A stretch of 9,427 nucleotides of DNA from Syntrophobacterales bacterium (lineage in GTDB: Bacteria > Desulfobacterota > Desulfobaccia > Desulfobaccales > 0-14-0-80-60-11), in the NCBI GenBank assembly GCA_020052215.1, contig JAGVPN010000180.1, forward strand, positions 1-9,427. Reading direction: 5' to 3'. Shown in pieces: positions 5,164 through 9,427 of the stretch. Both the position numbers and the translations under genes were made by a program. Below the pieces are notes generated by a model that saw only the letters and a list, made by a program, of their open reading frames with translations, was not told where the DNA came from and ran no database searches. Within the stretch, counting starts at the first letter, position 1, and every line of letters starts with the position of its first letter.

Positions 5164-6567
5164 CTGGAGTACGAAGCCGTCATCGGGTTGGAAGTCCACG
5201 CCCATCTGCTCACCGCCAGCAAGATCTTCTGCGGCTGCGCCACCGCGTTCGGGGCTCCGCCCAATACCCATGTCTGCGAGGTCTGCCTGGGGATGCCCGG
5301 TTCTCTGCCGGTCCTGAACCAAAAAGCCGTGGAGTTCGCTCTGAAAATGGCCCTGGCCACCAACTGCCGGGTCAATCCCGTGTCGGTCTTCGCCCGGAAA
5401 AACTACTTTTATCCCGACCTGCCTAAGGGTTATCAGATCTCCCAGTACGAACTTCCCCTGGCGGAGCACGGCTTTCTTGACATTAAGGTCGAAGGCCAGA
5501 CCCGGCGCATCGGCATCACCCGCATCCATATGGAAGAAGATGCGGGCAAGCTGATCCACAGCGAATCCCGGCCGGTGAGCTTCGTGGACTTTAACCGCAC
5601 CGGGGTGCCCCTCATCGAGATCGTCAGCGAACCGGATATGCGCACCCCCGCAGAGGCGGTGGAGTACCTCAAGGGCCTGCGCAACATCCTTTTATATTTG
5701 GATATTTGCGACGGCAACATGGAGGAAGGCTCGCTTCGGTGCGACGCTAACATCTCCCTGCGTCCGGTGGGGCAAACCGAGTTTGGCACCAGGGCCGAGC
5801 TCAAGAACATGAACTCCTTCCGGTTCGTCAAAGCGGCCCTGGAATACGAGATCAAGCGGCAGCGGGCGCTTCTGGCCGCGGGGCGGGAAATCGTCCAGGA
5901 GACCCGCCTGTGGGATACGGTTGCCAACCAGACCGTGTCCATGCGGGGCAAGGAAGAGGCCCACGACTACCGTTACTTCCCGGACCCGGACCTGGTGCCG
6001 GTTAAAGTCGAGGCGGCCTGGCTGGAAAACTTGCGCCAACACCTGCCGGAACTGCCCGCGGCGGTGTGTATTCGTTTTCATACCGAGTACGGCCTGCCGG
6101 AATATGATGCCGAGGTTTTGACTTCGGATAAGACTCGGGCCGATAAATTCGAGGCCACGGTCAAAGGCTTCCCTCACCTCTCCCCCAAACAGGTGAGCAA
6201 TTGGTTCCTGGATGATCCCACTGCAACGTCAACTATTTCGCCTGCGACCTCAGGAACTTTGCTGACTTTGGTTGAAAAAGGCGCGATCAGCCGCAATCAG
6301 GCCAAGGAAGTGTTGAAAGAAGTGGTAGCTACCGGCAAAGCCCCGGAAACCATTATCAAAGAAAAAGGCTTGACCCAGATCAGCGACACCGGGGCTTTGG
6401 AGGCCGCGGCCCAGGAGATCATCAACGCCCATCCCAAGGAGGCGGCGGACTACCGGGGCGGCAAGACCAAGGTCATGGGCTTTTTCGTGGGCCAACTGAT
6501 GAAAAAAACCAAGGGCCAGGCCAATCCGCAGCTGGCCAATGAGATTTTTCAGCGGCTTTTAGGTTAA
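5164..6567 (+). CDS. gatB: Aspartyl/glutamyl-tRNA(Asn/Gln) amidotransferase subunit B, CTG start
   Basis: GatB binds misacylated Glu-tRNA(Gln) or Asp-tRNA(Asn) and, with GatA and GatC, converts them to Gln-tRNA or Asn-tRNA. The conserved N-terminus [12 protein letters not shown] begins at codon 2, after a CTG at 5164-5166 with AGGAGG 6 nt upstream; an in-frame TAG at 5131 excludes longer starts. This gives 467 residues (family about 475). Features are zinc-type cysteines C23, C25, C38 and C41, [44 protein letters not shown], and the C-terminal helical/YqeY-like part ending [20 protein letters not shown]. The segment after N346-W347 up to VEKG is about ten residues shorter than in GatB proteins I recall. 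gatA and gatC are not adjacent. It heads a plus-strand run with mtnA and the transpeptidase. Confidence 0.95.
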   Translation: MEYEAVIGLEVHAHLLTASKIFCGCATAFGAPPNTHVCEVCLGMPGSLPVLNQKAVEFALKMALATNCRVNPVSVFARKNYFYPDLPKGYQISQYELPLAEHGFLDIKVEGQTRRIGITRIHMEEDAGKLIHSESRPVSFVDFNRTGVPLIEIVSEPDMRTPAEAVEYLKGLRNILLYLDICDGNMEEGSLRCDANISLRPVGQTEFGTRAELKNMNSFRFVKAALEYEIKRQRALLAAGREIVQETRLWDTVANQTVSMRGKEEAHDYRYFPDPDLVPVKVEAAWLENLRQHLPELPAAVCIRFHTEYGLPEYDAEVLTSDKTRADKFEATVKGFPHLSPKQVSNWFLDDPTATSTISPATSGTLLTLVEKGAISRNQAKEVLKEVVATGKAPETIIKEKGLTQISDTGALEAAAQEIINAHPKEAADYRGGKTKVMGFFVGQLMKKTKGQANPQLANEIFQRLLG

Positions 6568-6573
6568 CAATCC

Positions 6574-6632
6574 TTTGCGTCTTTGCGCCTTGGCGAGAGA
6601 AATCCTCACGCAAAGACGCAAAGGCGCCAAGA
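6574..6632. repeat. Dispersed GCG-rich imperfect palindrome, copy 2
   Basis: The gatB-mtnA gap is filled by units CTTTGCG, TCTTTGCG, CCTTGGCG, a short spacer, then the complementary series ACGCAAAGACGCAAAGGCGCCAAG in broken form. It is an imperfect inverted repeat of the same family as 1624-1684. It ends 13 bp before the mtnA ATG. An in-frame TTG upstream would translate part of it, but that extension is rejected as coding. Confidence 0.75.
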
Positions 6633-6645
6633 CTCTGGAGTAAAA

Positions 6646-7695
6646 ATGATTCCATACTGCAGCATCTGTTGGGATGTGGATAAGGTCAAGCTGTTGGACC
6701 AGCGGCGTCTGCCCGCGGAAGAGATCTATCTGGAGATCAAGGATTATCACGAGATCATCGAGGCCATCCGCACCCTGGCGATACGGGGCGCGCCGGCCAT
6801 CGGGGTGGCCGCGGCCATGGGCGCGGCCTTGGGGGCCTTGGACTTGGATACCCAGGACATGGGTGATTTCCTGGCGCGCTTTAAAATAATTTGCCGGGAA
6901 ATCGCCCAGGCCCGGCCCACCGCGGTGAACCTCTTTTGGGCCCTGGACCGGGTGCAGCGAGTGGCCCAGGCCCACGCCGGCGAAACCGTGGCAGCCGTCA
7001 AAGCCCGGCTGGTGGCCGAAGCCCAGACCATGCTCAAGGAAGATGACACCACCAACCGCCGCATAGCCCAGGCGGGACAGGTCCTGATCCACAACGGCCA
7101 GCGGGTGCTCACCCACTGCAACACCGGGGCTTTGGCCACCGGGGCCTACGGTACCGCCCTGGGAGTACTGCGGGCCGCTTGGGAAGCGGGGAAGCGCTTT
7201 TCCGTGTGGGTGGACGAAACCCGGCCCCTCCTCCAGGGGGCCCGGCTCACCACCTGGGAGTTGGGGAAATTGGGGATTCCCTACACCCTCATCCCCGACG
7301 GGGCTGCGGCCACCTTGATGCACCAGGGCAAGGTGGACCTGGTCATCCTGGGGGCGGACCGCATCGCCGCCAACGGCGACACCGCCAACAAGATCGGCAC
7401 TTACAGCGTGGCGGTCCTGGCCCGCCATCACGGCATCCCCTTTTACGTGGCGGCGCCCTTGTCCACCTTTGATTTCTCTCTTCCCGACGGGGACCACATC
7501 CCGGTGGAAGAGCGGGCCGCCGAGGAGGTGACCCATCTCTGGGGCCAGGCGGTGGCCCCGGCCGGGGCCCCGGCCCTGAACCTGGCCTTTGATGTCACCC
7601 CCCACGACTTGATTTCCGGGATTGTCACGGAGAAGGGCATCATGGAGCCACCCTTCTCGTCCAGTTTAAAACCCTATCGTCAGACCCAGGAGTGA
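6646..7695 (+). CDS. mtnA: S-methyl-5-thioribose-1-phosphate isomerase (eIF2B-alpha/MtnA family)
   Basis: MtnA isomerises methylthioribose-1-phosphate to methylthioribulose-1-phosphate in recycling of methylthioadenosine, or of related 5-deoxypentose phosphates. The 349-residue protein has the family length. It shows the substrate loop AIRGAPAIGVAAAMG (45-59), RPTAVNLFWALDR (90-102), THCNTGALAT with the catalytic cysteine C158, VDETRPLLQGARLT (189-202), and ILGADRIAANGDTANKIGT with the catalytic aspartate D238; the C-terminus IVTEKGIMEPP is typical. I chose ATG 6646-6648 because GGAG lies 5 nt upstream and MIPYCSICWD begins the conserved domain; the frame extends upstream only into a repeat. 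No other methionine-salvage gene is in the window. Four bases separate it from the downstream transpeptidase, so the two are co-transcribed. Ribose-1,5-bisphosphate isomerase is an alternative, but the motifs favour MtnA. Confidence 0.94.
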   Translation: MIPYCSICWDVDKVKLLDQRRLPAEEIYLEIKDYHEIIEAIRTLAIRGAPAIGVAAAMGAALGALDLDTQDMGDFLARFKIICREIAQARPTAVNLFWALDRVQRVAQAHAGETVAAVKARLVAEAQTMLKEDDTTNRRIAQAGQVLIHNGQRVLTHCNTGALATGAYGTALGVLRAAWEAGKRFSVWVDETRPLLQGARLTTWELGKLGIPYTLIPDGAAATLMHQGKVDLVILGADRIAANGDTANKIGTYSVAVLARHHGIPFYVAAPLSTFDFSLPDGDHIPVEERAAEEVTHLWGQAVAPAGAPALNLAFDVTPHDLISGIVTEKGIMEPPFSSSLKPYRQTQE

Positions 7696-7699
7696 GGCG

Positions 7700-8647
7700 A
7701 TGCAGACCGTATCCCGATTTCTGCTGGTATGGTTAATCGTGGCGCTGGCCCAGCCCGTTATGGCTGCCGACCCTTACAACATCCGGTTTCCGGCCTCCCC
7801 TGAAGGCGTCGACCCCCAGGCCCTCACCGTGGTGGGGGCCATCCAGCACTACCGCATCAAGAAAGGGGACGATCTCCTGGACCTGGCCCGGCACTACGGC
7901 CTGGGCTATTCGGAGCTCGGGGTCCTGTACCGCCATTGGGACCCGTTCCTCCCCCCAGCGGGCGCCGAGATGACCATCCCCACCCGGTGGATTGTGCCCA
8001 ACAACCATGGCAACCAGATCATCGTCAATACCGGGGAGATGCGCCTCTACTATTACATCAAGAACAATTCCCAGGTCTACACCTTCCCCATCGGTATGGG
8101 GGTGTTGGATTTCAGGACCCCCCAGGGGAAGTTTCGGGTAATCGAGAAGAAGGTGAACCCGGCCTGGCACATCCCCAAGTCCTTGCAGGCCAAGTACGGC
8201 ATGGCGGTGATGCCGCCGGGGGGAGAAAACCCCATGGGAGACTTTAAACTTACCCTGTCCTGGGGCGATTACGGCATCCACGGCACGGCCATGCCCCTGG
8301 GGGTGGGACGGCTGGTGAGCCACGGCTGCACCCGCATGTATCCGGAACACATCAAACAGTTGTTCCCCATAGTGCCGGTGGGCACCTCGGTGGAGTATAT
8401 CTATGAGCCGGCCAAGATCGGTTTCCGCCAGGGGCGCATCTACCTCTCGGTGCACGAGGACGTGTACTTCAAAATCCGCTCCATGATCCTCCACGTGCTC
8501 AACCTGTTGGAGCAGCGGGGCCTGGCGGACCAGGTGAACGTTCGTAAGGTGATGCAGGCGGTGGAGGAGCAAAACGGCCTGCCGGTGGACGTCACCCGGG
8601 GAGCCGCCGGGGCCGACGGCCTGGCCCTGAACCCCTCTTCCCCCTAG
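7700..8647 (+). CDS. Secreted LysM/YkuD L,D-transpeptidase (ErfK/YbiS type)
   Basis: This is a periplasmic cysteine transpeptidase that cross-links peptidoglycan stem peptides or attaches proteins to them. The 315-residue precursor starts with a signal peptide (hydrophobic 7-19; likely cleavage after VMA, residues 20-22). A LysM-like region follows at about 49-98 (HYRIKKGDDLLDLARHYGLG, ending IPTRWIVP). The YkuD domain spans about 106-236: IIVNTGEMRLYYY, TPQGKFRV, PPGGENPMGD, IHGT with H194, and the catalytic SHGCTRMYPE with C210. The usual IRL after the catalytic Cys is TRM here. About 70 residues follow the domain, with a helical stretch near 257-292 and a low-complexity end. AGGAG at 7688-7692 lies within the mtnA end, and ATG 7700 is 4 bp past the mtnA stop. 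A terminator follows 55 bp downstream. The exact acceptor, peptidoglycan or an envelope protein, cannot be told from sequence. Confidence 0.92.
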   Translation: MQTVSRFLLVWLIVALAQPVMAADPYNIRFPASPEGVDPQALTVVGAIQHYRIKKGDDLLDLARHYGLGYSELGVLYRHWDPFLPPAGAEMTIPTRWIVPNNHGNQIIVNTGEMRLYYYIKNNSQVYTFPIGMGVLDFRTPQGKFRVIEKKVNPAWHIPKSLQAKYGMAVMPPGGENPMGDFKLTLSWGDYGIHGTAMPLGVGRLVSHGCTRMYPEHIKQLFPIVPVGTSVEYIYEPAKIGFRQGRIYLSVHEDVYFKIRSMILHVLNLLEQRGLADQVNVRKVMQAVEEQNGLPVDVTRGAAGADGLALNPSSP

Positions 8648-8701
8648 CGGGGAGCATTATTCTCTTACGTATTGCATCTTCTCACGCTAAATTATGACCA
8701 A

Positions 8702-8730
8702 GGGGGCCGCCACTCCGGCCCCCATTTTTC
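8702..8730 (+). terminator. Rho-independent terminator after the transpeptidase gene
   Basis: GGGGGCCG (8702-8709) pairs with CGGCCCCC (8716-8723) across a 6-nt loop and is followed by ATTTTTCTT. The stem is strong, the T-tract is immediate, and it lies 55 bp after the stop codon. It fits the end of the gatB-mtnA-transpeptidase transcript. Confidence 0.8.
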
Positions 8731-8796
8731 TTCCTGGCGGCGCCTGCCGTGCCTGATATAGCGTTTGCCATAAATTCTTTCCGCTTGAAGGTTCTT

Positions 8797-8823
8797 AAGT
8801 CCCCCTTTTTCAAAGGGGGACTT
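8797..8823. repeat. C-rich palindrome, copy 2
   Basis: AAGTCCCCCTTT (8797-8808) pairs perfectly with AAAGGGGGACTT (8812-8823) across TTC. It is nearly identical to 3944-3970. Confidence 0.85.
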
Positions 8824-8842
8824 TAACAGCAATTCCTTGTAG

Positions 8843-8877
8843 TTCCCCCCTTTTCTCAAGGGAGGTCAGGGGGGATT
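8843..8877. repeat. Inverted copy of the 34-nt G/C-tract repeat
   Basis: Read on the minus strand this begins AATCCCCCCTG and ends GAAAAGGGGGGAA, matching 4113-4146 over almost its whole length. The central CCTCCCTT differs from CCCCCCTTT in the other copy. Confidence 0.75.
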
Positions 8878-9070
8878 AGAATGCTCCCCATAACGGAAAA
8901 AACTTTTGGCAATTGCTAGACGATGAGATTTCCGGGTATGCCGGTTTGGTTTTAGGGGGGCATGGCCTGAGTCGGGCGCTGCCGCGATCCCGGCTTCCCC
9001 TTTTTGACAACCTGAATTTCACTCGGGGTTGGAGAGGACGGAGAGGTTATGAACGAATAAGCGTTAGACC

Positions 9071-9118
9071 TAAAAAAAACAGAAGGTGTGGTGAGCGAAG
9101 CTCCATCCACACCTTCTG
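9071..9118 (-). terminator. Rho-independent terminator of the alanine-rich protein gene
   Basis: On the minus strand CAGAAGGTGTGG (9107-9118) pairs with CCACACCTTCTG (9080-9091). This is a perfect 12-bp stem with an inner GAGC/GCTC extension, followed by GTTTTTTTTA. It lies 46 bp after the stop of the minus-strand gene. The T-run makes its direction clear. Confidence 0.88.
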
Positions 9119-9133
9119 AATCTGGGTACTACA

Positions 9134-9145
9134 GGGGTTAACCCC
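9134..9145. repeat. 12-bp palindrome
   Basis: GGGGTTAACCCC is a perfect palindrome between the stop of the alanine-rich gene and its terminator. It may simply add structure to the 3' untranslated region or be chance. Confidence 0.4.
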
Positions 9146-9164
9146 AGATAACTTCAGTAATGCC

Positions 9165-9427
9165 TTACTGAGCCTTTTTGGCCTTAGGGGCTTTTTTGAC
9201 TTTAGCAGCCTTCTTGCCCTTTTTGCCCTTGTAAGGTTTCACCATGGCGCACACTTTTGCTGCCGCGTCTTCGGCCCGGGCGGCAGCCGCTTCAGCCTTG
9301 TTGGCTGCGGCGGAAGCGCGCGGTACGGGGACTTTGGCGTCTAGTGCGGCCGCTTCAGCCTTTACTGCCGACGCAGCTGCCCGATCTGCAGAAGCTTTAG
9401 CTTGCTGTGAGTACATTGCACACTGAT
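9165..9427 (-). CDS. Alanine-rich (alanine-zipper-like) protein with lysine-rich tail, start uncertain or outside window
   Basis: I do not recognise a named gene. The frame is open to the right edge. An ATG at 9414-9416 would give 83 residues, but no Shine-Dalgarno is visible in the 11 nt before it and the frame continues upstream (Q-C-A), so the true start may lie outside. From that Met, residues 7-55 are mostly Ala with regularly spaced Lys, Arg, Glu and Asp and no helix breaker except VPVP (29-32): two alanine-zipper helices joined by a short Pro turn. A CAM tripeptide occurs at 56-58. Residues 60-83 contain 12 lysines (GKKGKK, KVKKAPKAKK) and end in Gln. Lpp/OprI-type envelope proteins share the Ala-helix style and a basic end; histone-H1-like DNA-binding proteins share the Lys/Ala/Pro tail. 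The visible codon before Cys (Gln) does not make a lipobox. It has its own strong terminator and converges with the transpeptidase gene. Confidence 0.7.
   Translation of the reverse strand, partial: QCAMYSQQAKASADRAAASAVKAEAAALDAKVPVPRASAAANKAEAAAARAEDAAAKVCAMVKPYKGKKGKKAAKVKKAPKAKKAQ

Larger units (their letters stand above)
8759..8918. mobile_element. MITE-like element with 25-bp imperfect terminal inverted repeats
   Basis: The 25 bases from 8759 (TAGCGTTTGCCATAAATT...) match the reverse complement of 8894-8918 at 20 of 25 positions. They enclose 160 bp with no coding capacity. Inside are the C-rich palindrome at 8797-8823 and the G/C-tract hairpin at 8843-8877, both of which also flank the element at 3971-4086. 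No target-site duplication is visible. A non-autonomous element is the simplest reading; a transposase source is not in the window. Confidence 0.55.
8731..9070. other. Gene-free stretch between the two terminators
   Basis: I see no credible gene here on either strand. Reading frames such as that at 8913-9119 lack a ribosome binding site and run into the minus-strand terminator. The left half (8759-8918) is a repeat element. The right half (about 8919-9070) is undistinguished: a TTGACA at 9004 has no matching -10 box, and a start-stop pair (ATG AAC GAA TAA) near 9049 is too short to matter. Confidence 0.6.

Noticed and set aside
6583..6645. N-terminal extension of mtnA by 21 codons from a TTG.
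   Set aside because: It translates the GCG-module repeat, while ATG 6646 has GGAG at 5 nt and starts the conserved domain.
9004..9040. TTGACA as a plus-strand promoter.
   Set aside because: No acceptable -10 box at 15-19 bp and no gene downstream on that strand.
8913..9119. Plus-strand 68-codon open frame.
   Set aside because: No ribosome binding site, low-complexity basic composition, no family resemblance, and it covers the minus-strand terminator.
9244..9426. Alanine-rich plus-strand frame opposite the alanine-zipper gene.
   Set aside because: It is Ala-rich because GC-rich alanine codons also read as Ala on the opposite strand. The minus strand has the terminator and the structured charged pattern.

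Overview
The window looks like a chromosomal piece of a GC-rich anaerobic bacterium. A Desulfobacterota (deltaproteobacterial, Desulfobacca-like) host is my best guess. It rests on the oxygen-sensitive tyrosine lyase ThiH instead of the glycine oxidase ThiO, the GatB form with CxC/CxxC cysteines, a periplasmic LysM/YkuD L,D-transpeptidase, and very dense intergenic palindromes. None of these proves the taxon.

Positions 1-4971 (minus strand) hold a thiamine cluster. Its transcription order is thiF, thiG, thiH, thiS, thiE, thiM, and thiM runs off the left edge. ThiF adenylates the C-terminal Gly-Gly of ThiS. ThiH makes dehydroglycine from tyrosine, and ThiG joins this with sulfur from ThiS-thiocarboxylate and a deoxyxylulose-5-phosphate-derived chain to build the thiazole. 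ThiM salvages hydroxyethylthiazole, and ThiE couples thiazole phosphate to the pyrimidine. thiC and thiD are not in view, and no TPP riboswitch is recognisable. thiS and thiE overlap (TGATG). The larger gaps are filled with palindromic repeats: seven hairpins between thiG and thiH, and a MITE-like element with 17-bp perfect terminal inverted repeats between thiF and thiG.

Positions 4972-5163 form a divergent control region with predicted promoters for thiF (minus) and gatB (plus).

Positions 5164-8647 (plus strand) hold gatB (apparent CTG start), mtnA, and a secreted L,D-transpeptidase 4 bp after mtnA. A rho-independent terminator follows at 8702-8730.

Positions 8731-9070 contain no gene but do contain a second MITE-like element (8759-8918) built around the same C-rich palindrome families. 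A minus-strand terminator (9071-9118) then closes an alanine-rich, lysine-tailed small protein gene that is open to the right edge.

No wholly new multi-gene system is visible. The unusual points are the repeat architecture, the CTG start of gatB, the loss of the sulfur-handling cysteine in ThiF, and the alanine-zipper/lysine-tail protein convergent with the transpeptidase gene.
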